The notes: generated from the sequence alone by a model not told the origin. A DNA stretch of 64,000 nt from an uncultured Ruminococcus sp. (GCA_949291125.1 CASEUJ010000002.1:62001-126000); one strand, 5' to 3'. Positions 9,707 to 18,964 are shown, numbered from the stretch's first letter. A program made the numbers and translations.

Positions 9707-9752
9707 AGAAGTACTTCTAATTGCACCAAATTTGTATTTGGTGCAATTAGAA
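9707..9752. repeat. Overlapping palindromes: 12-bp palindrome plus 17-bp inverted repeat
   Basis: AGAAGTACTTCT (9707-9718) is a perfect palindrome. Overlapping it, 9715-9752 is a perfect 17-bp inverted repeat with a TTGT loop whose arms contain CTAATTGCACCAAA and its complement. Neither strand shows a T-run after the stem, so it is not a standard intrinsic terminator, though it could still stop or stabilise transcripts of the preceding operon. Confidence 0.7.
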
Positions 9753-9832
9753 AAATGCAAATTTGACTTGATAAAATTATGCCTACCCCATTTCTAAGAA
9801 TCTAAGAATAAGAAAAGGAGTCCTTGTTTTCT

Positions 9833-10828
9833 ATGGAAATTGACCGTATACAATGCCCGGATTTTTTTTTGGACTATATCCTATATATTACCGTTACAAA
9901 ATCTCTGTCTAAACGAACCATACAGGAATATTATTTGGACATACGGCTGTTCTTAAAATATCTGCGCATGATGAAAGATCCTGCGTATCAGAATGAAAAC
10001 GATCTGCAACAAATTCCGATCCGCGATATGTCCATACAATTGTTGGATCAGGTGCGGTTGCAAGATCTCTATAATTATTTATATTATGTCACAGAAGAAC
10101 GTGAAAATCATGATCGTTCCAGAGGCAGAAAAGTTTCAGCATTGCGTAGCTTCTTTGGCTATCTCTGTTACCATCAGAATTCCATCTCACAAGATCCCAC
10201 AGAGCGCTTAGAGCTTCCTTCTCCCAAAAAATCGTTGCCGCGCTATCTGACTTTGGAACAAAGCCAGAAACTTCTGCAATCAGTAGACACTACTTATCCA
10301 GAACGCGATTATTGTATTCTGACACTGTTTTTGAATTGTGGGATCCGGCTCAGTGAACTGGTGGGGCTGAATATGACTGACATCAACTTTTCTGAAGCTA
10401 AAATGCGCGTTCTCGGAAAAGGAAATAAAGAGCGTATGGTATATCTCAACGATGCATGTATGACTGCACTGAAAAATTATCTAGCAGTACGCGATCTACC
10501 TGAAAATTCCCCGGAAAAGGCTGTTTTTCTGAGCAAACGTCATACACGGATTAGCAAGCGAAGAGTACAGCAAATCGTAGAAAATGCATTGGCAAAGGCG
10601 GAACTGGATGGACAGGGTTATTCTACTCATAAGCTGCGCCATACAGCCGCAACTCTCATGTATCAATATGGACATGTAGATGCTTTAACATTAAAAGAAG
10701 TTTTAGGTCATGCAAGTACATCAACAACAGAAATATATACACATTTATCCAATCAAATTCTAAAAAATGCAACTGATAGCTCTCCTCTAGCACACTTTGA
10801 CCCCCAAAAAACAGATGAAAAAAAATGA
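9833..10828 (+). CDS. XerC-like tyrosine recombinase
   Basis: A 331-residue site-specific recombinase with an N-terminal SAM-like core-binding domain (residues ~10-115) and a catalytic domain. All active-site residues are present: Arg172 in CGIRLSELVGL, Lys196 in LGKGNKE, His266 and Arg269 in HKLRH, His293 in LGHAST and the nucleophile Tyr302. The ATG was preferred to a TTG nine bases upstream because the TTG is only 3 bp from AAGGAG. It may be a chromosome-dimer resolvase of the XerC/CodV type, but no dif site was identified here and a single-copy XerH-like role is equally possible. Confidence 0.85.
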   Translation: MEIDRIQCPDFFLDYILYITVTKSLSKRTIQEYYLDIRLFLKYLRMMKDPAYQNENDLQQIPIRDMSIQLLDQVRLQDLYNYLYYVTEERENHDRSRGRKVSALRSFFGYLCYHQNSISQDPTERLELPSPKKSLPRYLTLEQSQKLLQSVDTTYPERDYCILTLFLNCGIRLSELVGLNMTDINFSEAKMRVLGKGNKERMVYLNDACMTALKNYLAVRDLPENSPEKAVFLSKRHTRISKRRVQQIVENALAKAELDGQGYSTHKLRHTAATLMYQYGHVDALTLKEVLGHASTSTTEIYTHLSNQILKNATDSSPLAHFDPQKTDEKK

Positions 10829-10874
10829 TTCTCAACTTTTCGTCCATTTTTACACAGATTTTACAATAGATGCG

Positions 10875-10902
10875 TTTAGAATTTACATTGCTCTGTTATA
10901 AT
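10875..10902 (+). promoter_or_regulatory. Predicted promoter of the Na/Pi cotransporter gene
   Basis: TTTAGA, 16-bp spacer, TATAAT, about 38 bp before the start codon. The -10 is perfect and the -35 moderate. No PhoB-type direct repeats were recognised next to it. Confidence 0.45.
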
Positions 10903-10940
10903 TGCCATGTAAAAATGTGTCGAAAAGGAGCTTAAAAACA

Positions 10941-12716
10941 ATGGACATTTTTTCTGTGATCATGCTATTGGGCGGTCTTGCCTTTTTTCTCTATGGCATG
11001 AATGTGATGTCTTCCGGCTTGGAAAAACTAGCAGGTAGTAAGCTGGAGATCATTTTAAAAAAGATGACTTCAAATAAATTGAAAAGCCTGTTACTGGGAA
11101 TCGGCATCACGGTTGCAATCCAGTCGTCTTCTGCATTAACAGTAATGTTAGTCGGACTTGTTAATTCCGGCATTATGTCACTGAGTCAGACGATCGGCGT
11201 ACTGATGGGTTCAAATATTGGTACGACACTGACGGCATGGATTCTTAGCCTTTCCGGAATTGAAAGCGAGAGTGTCTTTATGCAGATGCTCAAACCGGAA
11301 ACCTTCTCCCCGATCATTGCGCTTATCGGAGTTATCATGATCATGATGGCAAAACACAATCGTACCAAGGACATCGGTAGGATCTTGGTTGGTTTTGCAG
11401 TACTGATGACCGGTATGACATTGATGAGTGATGCGGTCAGTCCTTTGGCAGATTCGCCACAGTTTTCCAGTCTTTTGACTGCGTTCCAGAATCCGATTAT
11501 GGGCGTTTTGGTGGGCGCTGTGTTCACCGGTATCATCCAAAGCTCAGCAGCTTCTGTTGGTATTTTACAAGCGCTGTCGCTGACTGGTCAGGTCACATAC
11601 GGCATGGCGATCCCGATTATCATGGGACAGAATATTGGTACATGTGTTACAGCATTGATCTCTAGTATTGGCGTAAACCGCAGTGCCAAGCGTGTTGCAA
11701 TTGTACATATCTGTTTTAACTGCATTGGTACGATCATATTCCTGCCGATTTTTTATCTTGTTCACTGGCTCTTGGGACTTTCTCTGATTACAACGGCAAT
11801 TGATCCGGTCGGCATTGCATTTTCACATACGGTCTTCAATGTACTGACAACTGCACTCTTGCTCCCCTTTACCAAACAACTCGAAAAATTGGCATACCTC
11901 ATTATTAAGGACAGCAAAAAGGAGACTGAGAATAGGGAAAAGCGTGAGCTTCTGGATGAGCGTCTGCTGGCTACACCAGCAGTTGCGATTGAAGTATGCC
12001 GCAGCGTCACCCTTGAAATGGCGGAACTTTCAAAACAAACAATGGAGTTGTCGATTGGTTTGCTGTTTAACTATAATGATGAAGTTAAGGCTCAGATTCA
12101 AGAAAATGAAGAAAAGATTGATAAGTATGAGGACAAGCTAAATGCATACCTGGTACGGATCAGCAAACACAGCATTGCTTCCAATGATAATCGAACCGTA
12201 TCTAAAATGCTACACTGTATCGGGAATTTTGAACGTATCGGTGATCATGGAATTAATATCATGGAATCAGCATATGAACTACATGTCAAAGGACTTCAAT
12301 TTTCCAGTGATGCGGAAAGAGAGCTACACACTTTATGTGACGCGTTGCTTGAAACACTGAATCTTTCCTATCGCGCATTCCGAGAAGATGATCTGGATGT
12401 TGCGCATCAAGTGGAACCTTTGGAAGAAGTTGTTGATACACTGAGCGTTGAACTGAAAAACAGACATATTAAGCGTCTACAAAATGATGCGTGTACTGTT
12501 GAACTGGGCTATATCTATCAAGATCTGCTTACAAACATCGAGCGTGTATCTGATCACTGTTCCAATATTGCTGGAGTGTTGATCGAAATTGATGAACAGA
12601 AAAACATTCACAAATATCTTTATAAGCTCAAGGAAAATGATGAAACATTCCAGAAATCTTATCATGATTATTTGAATCAGTATTATTTGGAGCTTGGACA
12701 ACCGAAGGCTGAATAA
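10941..12716 (+). CDS. Na+/phosphate cotransporter family protein with PhoU-like C-terminal domain
   Basis: A 591-residue membrane protein. The first ~310 residues hold two inverted repeats of hydrophobic helices, each with the NptA/NptB signature (AIQSSSALTVM and IIQSSAASVG). The last ~220 residues are a soluble helical PhoU-like domain (LHCIGNFERIGDHGINI, LTNIERVSDHCSNIA). The family imports phosphate with sodium in some members, and PhoU domains bind metal clusters and regulate Pi uptake. The ATG after AAGGAG is preferred to an upstream ATG that lies inside the promoter region. A terminator hairpin follows. Confidence 0.9.
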   Translation: MDIFSVIMLLGGLAFFLYGMNVMSSGLEKLAGSKLEIILKKMTSNKLKSLLLGIGITVAIQSSSALTVMLVGLVNSGIMSLSQTIGVLMGSNIGTTLTAWILSLSGIESESVFMQMLKPETFSPIIALIGVIMIMMAKHNRTKDIGRILVGFAVLMTGMTLMSDAVSPLADSPQFSSLLTAFQNPIMGVLVGAVFTGIIQSSAASVGILQALSLTGQVTYGMAIPIIMGQNIGTCVTALISSIGVNRSAKRVAIVHICFNCIGTIIFLPIFYLVHWLLGLSLITTAIDPVGIAFSHTVFNVLTTALLLPFTKQLEKLAYLIIKDSKKETENREKRELLDERLLATPAVAIEVCRSVTLEMAELSKQTMELSIGLLFNYNDEVKAQIQENEEKIDKYEDKLNAYLVRISKHSIASNDNRTVSKMLHCIGNFERIGDHGINIMESAYELHVKGLQFSSDAERELHTLCDALLETLNLSYRAFREDDLDVAHQVEPLEEVVDTLSVELKNRHIKRLQNDACTVELGYIYQDLLTNIERVSDHCSNIAGVLIEIDEQKNIHKYLYKLKENDETFQKSYHDYLNQYYLELGQPKAE

Positions 12717-12722
12717 ATCGGC

Positions 12723-12776
12723 AAGGACGTTTTTGAACACTGCATCATATTTGCAGGAGCTTAAAAACGTTCTTTT
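12723..12776 (+). terminator. Intrinsic terminator after the Na/Pi cotransporter gene
   Basis: AAGGACGTTTTT pairs with AAAAACGTTCTT around an inner CTGCA/TGCAG stem and is followed by TTTTGATTT. It separates the transporter from the thioesterase gene. Confidence 0.6.
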
Positions 12777-12879
12777 GATTTATTTACATTTGATTCATGA
12801 AAAAGAATATGAAAATTATAGAAAGTGTGCTATATTAAAAGAGTTCAAAAAAATAAGATTAGAAAGAGGTTTTTATACA

Positions 12880-13335
12880 ATGCAGATCAAACCGTATGTC
12901 AGAATGGTTTTTTATCACGAAACAGATCGGATGGACATTGTCAATCATTCTAACTATGTTCACATGATGGAAGAAGCACGTGTTGACTTTATGAATCAGA
13001 TCGGTGTTGGTTATGATACTATGGAAAAGAAGGGCATTATGCTTCCGGTTTTAGGAATTTCATGTCAGTACAAGCATTCACTACGATTTGGAGAGCACCT
13101 TGCAGTGTATTCTTACATCACCAAATACAACGGTTTCAAATTGGAACTTCGCTATGAGATCCGATGTGTGGAAAGCGGTTTGCTCTGTGCAGTCGGAACG
13201 TCATCGCATTGTTTCACAAATACAGACATAAAGCCAATGCGAATCATGAATAAATATCCAGAAATACATTCATTTTTTCAAAGTGCAAAGGAAGTGGAGT
13301 ACAATATGAAAGAGTTCAATTCTGATCCGCAATGA
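12880..13335 (+). CDS. Acyl-CoA thioesterase, hotdog fold (4-hydroxybenzoyl-CoA thioesterase family)
   Basis: A 151-residue hotdog protein with the family pattern near the N-terminus, HETDRMDIVNHSNYVHMMEE, then the long helix EARVDFM. It probably cleaves acyl-CoA or acyl-ACP thioesters (YbgC/FadM-like); the substrate cannot be read from the sequence. The start chosen follows AGAAAGAGG; a longer open frame upstream lacks a ribosome site and overlaps the preceding terminator. Its 3' end overlaps the converging amidase gene by 20 bp. Confidence 0.85.
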   Translation: MQIKPYVRMVFYHETDRMDIVNHSNYVHMMEEARVDFMNQIGVGYDTMEKKGIMLPVLGISCQYKHSLRFGEHLAVYSYITKYNGFKLELRYEIRCVESGLLCAVGTSSHCFTNTDIKPMRIMNKYPEIHSFFQSAKEVEYNMKEFNSDPQ

Positions 13336-14122
13336 GCTCCTGTTGGTATTTCTGTGCATACCACGCAATGCGCGCATCTGCTCTTGTCGGAAATTTTGCG
13401 CGATATCCAGCCACATCATTCTCAAATTCGGTAAAATACAATCCAGCCATACTGCCACAGCTGGTTAGGATCTCTCCTTCCGGATTGACAAAGCAGCTGT
13501 TTCCTAAAAATTGCATGCCTTCTTGCGTACCGACACAGTTTATACCAAGAATGTAAACTTGATTTTCAATTGCACGTGCACGAAGTAAAAGCTGGAAGTG
13601 TTCACTTCTTTTTTTTAACCAGTTTGCCGGAACAATGATGAGAGCTGCGTTTTTTGCCGCTAGACGAAATACTTCGGGAAATCGTAGATCGTAACAAATC
13701 AAGACACTGATCGGAATGGTCTCGAGCGTTTGCGTAATAATTTCTTTGCCGCCACAATAATAGGCATCTTCATGGGTGTATGAAAATGGATGAATTTTTG
13801 TATAGTCTAAAATCGTATTACCGGATTTATTACACAACATATAGTGATTTTCATATTTCCCATTGAGATTTGATGCAACATATCCAAATCCAATGGCAAT
13901 GTGATGATATCTTGCAAGATTCTGCATCTCTAAGATTGCCTCCGGAGCGAGTGCAGCCAAAAATGACGCATGCATGGAAAATCCTGTGAAGCTCATTTCC
14001 GGAAACAGAATACAATCTGCATGTTTTTGCGCTGCCTTTTCAATCCATTCCATGGCCACAAATAGGTTTTTTGTTTGCTGTTCAAAATGAATGTTGGTTT
14101 GTGCGATGGCCAGCTTCATCAT
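13316..14122 (-). CDS. Carbon-nitrogen hydrolase (nitrilase superfamily)
   Basis: A 268-residue amidase-type enzyme with the complete Glu-Lys-Cys triad: Glu42 in LFPEMSFTG, Lys109 in DYTKIHPF and Cys143 in ICYDLRFPE. The pattern resembles omega-amidase/NIT2-like deaminated-glutathione or 2-oxoglutaramate amidases. The exact substrate is uncertain. It lies 32 bp downstream of the carboxypeptidase-like gene and may be cotranscribed with it. Confidence 0.88.
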   Translation of the reverse strand: MMKLAIAQTNIHFEQQTKNLFVAMEWIEKAAQKHADCILFPEMSFTGFSMHASFLAALAPEAILEMQNLARYHHIAIGFGYVASNLNGKYENHYMLCNKSGNTILDYTKIHPFSYTHEDAYYCGGKEIITQTLETIPISVLICYDLRFPEVFRLAAKNAALIIVPANWLKKRSEHFQLLLRARAIENQVYILGINCVGTQEGMQFLGNSCFVNPEGEILTSCGSMAGLYFTEFENDVAGYRAKFPTRADARIAWYAQKYQQELIADQN

Positions 14123-14154
14123 AACCGCCTTTCTTCTAAGAATTGAATATGATC

Positions 14155-15684
14155 TTACTTATGAATTGCACTCGCAGTTTCATTTTCACTTTTTTGCTCT
14201 TTTTTTGCGTCAGTATTTTTACTTTCATTGTGGTTTGGGCCATGATAGAATACGGTTTCGGATCGTTTCCAGTTTAGCTGTGGACGATCAGTGAAATCTG
14301 TCACATGTGGGATTAAATGAATCGGATCTTCTGGTGTTACGTTGCGTTTTGCACGATAAGATGCATAGATGCAAATCAGGATATACAGTACAGTACAGAT
14401 ACTCCCAGCGATTAGTCCATAGCGAAACCATGGAGAATGTGGGAAATTTTGTAATGCATAGAGATTGAACTTGGAAAAAGAACGATCAACGCTGCTGACT
14501 GCCACAAGCGGCACTTGCGCAATCACTTCGCCGGAAAATTTAAGTGAGATCATTCCAAGCTGTTGTCCGGCATCTATTGGTGCCTGTACGTTTTGTTCGA
14601 GTTCGATCACACGCTGAACTGCCGTTATATCTACATCATCACACCATAACATCACACAGTCATTTTCTGGACGCACCAAAACATAGGAATTTCCATCGGA
14701 GTTCGCCACTTCTACTTCTGCAAGTTCCTCATCGTCTTCTAAGAGCGTTGTATATGAAAGAGCAGAAAATGCCCATTGAAAAAGTGATATCGCATCTTCT
14801 AAGTGATAATATTGCAGTTTGTCTTCTTCATCCGTAAACGGTGCATTCATCAAAACTACTAAATATGTATTTCCGTCTTTGGTTGCTTTTGTAATAACGC
14901 TTCTGCCAGATTCGTTTAAGTTTCCAGTTTTAATGCCTTCTGCACCAGCATAATAGTAATCGCTCGATTCTTGCATCATGGTATTTGAGTGGGTCCAGAT
15001 CCATTCATCAGAACTCGGATGATTTTCAGTATTTGTAATTTGCGGCGCATATTCTCTGGTATCTGCAATTTCTTCAAATCCGTCTAATGAAAGGGCATAG
15101 TTGGTGATTGTCAACATATCGCGTGCAGTTGTTGTCTGCGCAGGATCGTAAAGCCCTGTAGCATTGGTAAATGTTGTTGCAGTACATCCAAGATCCTTTG
15201 CTTTTTGATTCATGCGATCCACAAGTGATTCGGAGTCTGTACTGAAATAATCTTCTAAGATCAAAGCTGCTTCACAGGATGAAGTCAGTAACAACGCATA
15301 CAGATATTCACGAACGGACAGTGTATCACCATTATAAATATCTGCATAGCGAACATCATCTGGATCATAACGATATAGCACGTCATATAATTCGTTATCA
15401 GCCGTGATTGTTGTCTGGTCAAGATCAGAGCACAGTTCAATTACGACAATCGCCGTCATGATCTGTGCGAGATGTCCGGGCGCTTGCGGTTGATCAGCAT
15501 TCTTTTCAAACACGATTTGTTGACTGTCCACATTATACAAAACAGCCGCTTGACTGTATAACGCATCATCAGGTGTGAAAGTATAGGCATGTGTCGATGG
15601 CGATAAGCGGAAGAGAAACGATGTACTCAAAAGTGCGGCAGCAATACCGACGAAAAAACGTTTTATAAAATGGAATTTATGCAT
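14155..15684 (-). CDS. D,D-carboxypeptidase-like (DacF/PBP5 family) membrane protein lacking the catalytic Ser and Lys
   Basis: A 509-residue exported protein with an N-terminal signal segment, an S11-type penicillin-binding domain and a C-terminal transmembrane anchor (~residues 418-440) with a cytoplasmic tail. Family marks are IMTA at 75-78, FTNATGLYD near 172-180 and the KTG box at 252-254. The SxxK box, which should precede IMTA, reads PGHLAQ, so His71 and Gln74 stand where the nucleophilic Ser and Lys belong. The SxN box reads SSC (135-137). I infer a catalytically dead, possibly peptidoglycan-sensing or scaffolding homologue. The frame is intact over its whole length, so it does not look like a decaying gene. 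Confidence 0.85.
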   Translation of the reverse strand: MHKFHFIKRFFVGIAAALLSTSFLFRLSPSTHAYTFTPDDALYSQAAVLYNVDSQQIVFEKNADQPQAPGHLAQIMTAIVVIELCSDLDQTTITADNELYDVLYRYDPDDVRYADIYNGDTLSVREYLYALLLTSSCEAALILEDYFSTDSESLVDRMNQKAKDLGCTATTFTNATGLYDPAQTTTARDMLTITNYALSLDGFEEIADTREYAPQITNTENHPSSDEWIWTHSNTMMQESSDYYYAGAEGIKTGNLNESGRSVITKATKDGNTYLVVLMNAPFTDEEDKLQYYHLEDAISLFQWAFSALSYTTLLEDDEELAEVEVANSDGNSYVLVRPENDCVMLWCDDVDITAVQRVIELEQNVQAPIDAGQQLGMISLKFSGEVIAQVPLVAVSSVDRSFSKFNLYALQNFPHSPWFRYGLIAGSICTVLYILICIYASYRAKRNVTPEDPIHLIPHVTDFTDRPQLNWKRSETVFYHGPNHNESKNTDAKKEQKSENETASAIHK

Positions 15685-15899
15685 GGAAACACAACTCCTC
15701 CTGTAAAATCTTTTATAGTGAAAGCGAATACGTGTACATCTATTATTATATCAAATAAAAGTCAATTCGAAAAGACTTTTTTCATTTTTTTATTTACCTT
15801 TTCCGCAAAATGTGATAAAATAATGTTATCCCCTCTTCAAAGCAATATTTTTCGATTTTGGAGAAGCTTTAATTGAAAAAAGAAAAGGAGGTCGTTTTT

Positions 15900-16583
15900 T
15901 TGGTATATATTACTGGAGATATGCACGGCGATATTTCACGCTTTCAAAATCCGATGTTCAAGAAAATGAAGTCAGGTGATGTACTGATCGTATGCGGAGA
16001 TTTTGGATTTATTTGGGATGAATCTCGCCAGGAACGTACAATATTAAAAAAACTTCAAAAAAAGCCATTTACAATTGCATTCGTCGATGGCTGCCATGAA
16101 AATTTTGACTTGTTGGAAAATAACTATCGCGTTGTCAAGTGGCGTGGCGGGCGGGCACATCTGATTGCTCCGAATATTTTTCATATGATGCGTGGTGAAG
16201 TGTTTACAATCGATGACCGAACCTACTTTACCTTTGGGGGTGGACACAGCCAGGACTTTGAGTATCGGGAAAAATATAACTGGTGGCCACGGGAGCGCCC
16301 GACGCATGCAGAAATCGGCCGCGCCATTCACAATCTGAACCTACATAATGCGAGCGTGGATTATATCATTACCCATGAGCCGCCAGCCTCCTTGAAGGAC
16401 TGTCTTGGTGTGGACATGCAACAGCGTCTGGAGATCCACACGTTTTTCGAGGATATCATCAAGCAGTGTAACTACCACAAATGGTTCTTTGGAAAATGTC
16501 ACATGGATCGGTTTATCCCGATGAAATTTTATGCGATGTTTGAACAGGTTCTGCCGGTAGAATTAGAACGCAGACGAAAATAG
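15900..16583 (+). CDS. Metallophosphoesterase
   Basis: A 227-residue calcineurin-like phosphoesterase. Metal-binding motifs occur in order: TGDMHGD, VCGDFGF, DGCHENFD, THEPP and GKCHMD. The last stands for GHxH; my memory is that GKCH is the norm in this clostridial subgroup. The substrate is unknown. The TTG start is chosen because AAAGGAGG lies 8 bp upstream; an earlier in-frame TTG precedes that ribosome site. Confidence 0.85.
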   Translation: MVYITGDMHGDISRFQNPMFKKMKSGDVLIVCGDFGFIWDESRQERTILKKLQKKPFTIAFVDGCHENFDLLENNYRVVKWRGGRAHLIAPNIFHMMRGEVFTIDDRTYFTFGGGHSQDFEYREKYNWWPRERPTHAEIGRAIHNLNLHNASVDYIITHEPPASLKDCLGVDMQQRLEIHTFFEDIIKQCNYHKWFFGKCHMDRFIPMKFYAMFEQVLPVELERRRK

Positions 16584-16613
16584 CCTGCATCGTATGCATA
16601 TCGATGCAACCGG

Positions 16614-16663
16614 AATCCCGGGATCAGATCAAGTGAGTTGATGATTCTGATCCCGGGATTTTT
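16614..16663 (+). terminator. Intrinsic terminator after the metallophosphoesterase gene
   Basis: A perfect 15-bp stem (AATCCCGGGATCAGA and its complement) with a 17-nt loop, followed by only three T. The stem is very stable. It ends 92 bp before the sigma-factor start. Confidence 0.7.
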
Positions 16664-16755
16664 GATGAAAGTTTATGATTGTAATAGAAATTACCCAACC
16701 ATTTCCCGAAACGCATACACTATATAGGCAGAAAACGCATCTGGAGGCTTTTCTC

Positions 16756-18405
16756 ATGAATAAAACACAAGCAGATCGGCTAATTCTGCAATACCAAACA
16801 CGTATCTTTGGCTTTGCCATGTCTAAGCTTCACAGCTATATTGAAGCAGAAGAACTTGCAGCCGATATTATCAGTGAAGTATACTGTTCTTTTCTTGCCG
16901 CAGAAAAAATTAATCATCCGAGCAGCTATGTCTATCGAATCGCTTGTAATGTCTATGCAAAACGTATCCAGCGGTTAACATGCATCAACATAGTCGATAT
17001 TTCTGATGCTGTACTCCCCTATCATGACGATACGCAAGAACATTTGGAACAAAACGAAACTGTACAGCAGCTTCGGAGCGCAATCGGATTTCTTTCTGAT
17101 CGACAGCGTACGATTGTCTATCTGCATTATTACAAGAAAATGGCAGTAGCGGAAATTGCAAAAGTATTAGGGATCTCTCCTGGTACAGTAAAGTGGCATT
17201 TGTCAGATACACGGTCAACATTAAAGGAGGAGTTGATTATGACATCACAAACAATAGAACTGAATGTAAATCCAATTCGATTTACTTCTATGGGGCACGA
17301 CGGCTCAGCTGGTACAACTGGTGATACAAAAGATATGTTTGACACCAGACTTAAGCAGAATATCGCATGGAGCTGTTACTTCAAGCCGCACTCGATAGAA
17401 GAAATTGCACGAACACTTGGCGTCCCGTCTGTCTATATTGCAGATAATGTACAAAAACTTGAAATGTATGGATATCTCGATCGCCTTGATCATAGTAAAA
17501 ATCCAAAATTCCGTACCAATATGGTGCTCCTTGATGCTCGAATTCCAAATCAAACTCAACCGCTTTATTTAGAAGCGGCAAAAAAACTCTGCGACCAACT
17601 GTATCCGTCGATTTTTGATACTTTTGATCAATCGGAGGACAATTGGGGATTTTCCTGTGACATGAATGATAAAAATTTTATGAAGTATACGCTTGTGATG
17701 CTATGTACACGTTATCTTTTTTATCATGGTGACGCAGGCAAAAAAGCGGAAATGTGGCGTGAATTTTATCGCCGTTATGCAGTAAAACGTCCAGATGGTG
17801 GGAATTTTATCGCCCACGCCACGGTAAATGATGACTGCCACCTGTCATCAGAACACAAGGAAAATTCGTATGCTTTTTGCGGCTATATGCAGCGAGATGA
17901 TACCGATCTTGGTATTTTGAATGAACAATATAACTGTCGTTTTGCAGACCGAACGATGGATTGGCGTGACAATCGCCCAGAGGATTGGAGTATGCTGTAT
18001 CGATATATCGCAGACCAGAATGACAAGTCCGTTTTGAAACCGGAGGAGTACAAACGACTTTGTGACAAAGGGTATCTGGCAGATGATAAAGTTCAAATCA
18101 TGACATACATTTGCAGCGAAATCCCCACATGGGATCATATTGAACAATTGCTTCATGATAAATGTACAGTACCCCAATCCATTTTAGACTATAGTCTGTA
18201 TTTTGACAGCACAATGTTTGCATTACAAAAAGACCAATATCCAAAACATATCCAACCCATTATCCGACAGTATTGCACAGATGCATTAGGAAACGGCGAA
18301 ATCATTCCCTATGTCATTGAAGAAATGCTTTATCGTGGCATGTTGCAGCCTTTGACAGCTGCGCAGAAAAAAACGGTTTTTAGTATTTTGATCTATCAAA
18401 AATAG
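16756..18405 (+). CDS. ECF-type sigma-70 factor with a ~390-residue C-terminal extension
   Basis: A 549-residue protein. Residues ~8-75 are sigma region 2 (LQYQTRIFGFAMSKL, EELAADIISEVY) and ~103-158 are region 4 with the helix-turn-helix AEIAKVLGISPGTVKWHL. The rest is not a known sigma domain to me. It opens with a second winged-helix-like stretch (SIEEIARTLGVPSVYIADNV, ~213-232), followed by ~300 residues rich in Tyr, Asp and Cys. No anti-sigma gene is adjacent, so the extension may do the sensing. GGAGG lies 8 bp before the chosen ATG. Codons 155-158 contain AAAGGAGG followed by ATG at codon 162, a possible internal start for a separate 388-residue product. Confidence 0.75.
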   Translation: MNKTQADRLILQYQTRIFGFAMSKLHSYIEAEELAADIISEVYCSFLAAEKINHPSSYVYRIACNVYAKRIQRLTCINIVDISDAVLPYHDDTQEHLEQNETVQQLRSAIGFLSDRQRTIVYLHYYKKMAVAEIAKVLGISPGTVKWHLSDTRSTLKEELIMTSQTIELNVNPIRFTSMGHDGSAGTTGDTKDMFDTRLKQNIAWSCYFKPHSIEEIARTLGVPSVYIADNVQKLEMYGYLDRLDHSKNPKFRTNMVLLDARIPNQTQPLYLEAAKKLCDQLYPSIFDTFDQSEDNWGFSCDMNDKNFMKYTLVMLCTRYLFYHGDAGKKAEMWREFYRRYAVKRPDGGNFIAHATVNDDCHLSSEHKENSYAFCGYMQRDDTDLGILNEQYNCRFADRTMDWRDNRPEDWSMLYRYIADQNDKSVLKPEEYKRLCDKGYLADDKVQIMTYICSEIPTWDHIEQLLHDKCTVPQSILDYSLYFDSTMFALQKDQYPKHIQPIIRQYCTDALGNGEIIPYVIEEMLYRGMLQPLTAAQKKTVFSILIYQK

Positions 18406-18457
18406 AGCCTTAATGAATTTACATCTACAAGCGTCTTTATTTCCTTGTAAAAATATA

Positions 18458-18964
18458 TTAGGATTCCAGCAAAAGGGAAAAGACGTAGTCATCCATGACA
18501 AAACCGTCTCCGATATCCGAAACTTGTTCCCGAATGCATTTCATCCTGAAATGTTGATATACAGCAATTGCCTGTTCGTTGTTCTTGTTGACAGTCAGCC
18601 AGACAGATGTTGCATGCTTTTCTTTTGCAATTCGGAGAATTTCCTGGAACTGGATACTTGCCAATCCCCTGCCGCGGAATTGCTGCTTCAGATAAAGCTT
18701 GGATAAAAACAGACTACCATCATCCTGCATGCATACACCAAAGTATCCCGCTGGTATATCATCACAGTATAAAATCTGATAGCAATATCCGCCATCTTTG
18801 ATTTGTTTGGTCAAGGCTGAAACTGACTGATATTGTTCTATCATATATTCAATCTGCGCATCAGAAATAATGCATGGGAAATACTCGTGCCATATTTCTT
18901 GGGCAATATCAGTCAATAATTGGATGTCCTTATCGTCCTGGACGAGGTAAAATGAGATTGTCAT
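18458..18964 (-). CDS. GNAT-family N-acetyltransferase
   Basis: A 168-residue acetyltransferase. The acetyl-CoA motif reads QQFRGRGLASIQFQEI, followed by WLTVNKNNEQAIAVYQHF, the usual motif B. The substrate is unknown. I chose the ATG preceded by GAGAGGAG; a longer open frame upstream has no ribosome site and runs through low-complexity sequence. It stands alone, convergent with the sigma-factor gene. Confidence 0.85.
   Translation of the reverse strand: MTISFYLVQDDKDIQLLTDIAQEIWHEYFPCIISDAQIEYMIEQYQSVSALTKQIKDGGYCYQILYCDDIPAGYFGVCMQDDGSLFLSKLYLKQQFRGRGLASIQFQEILRIAKEKHATSVWLTVNKNNEQAIAVYQHFRMKCIREQVSDIGDGFVMDDYVFSLLLES

Noticed and set aside
9715-9752. Intrinsic terminator of the dap operon
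   Set aside because: The stem is perfect but no T-run follows on either strand, so it is listed as an inverted repeat instead.
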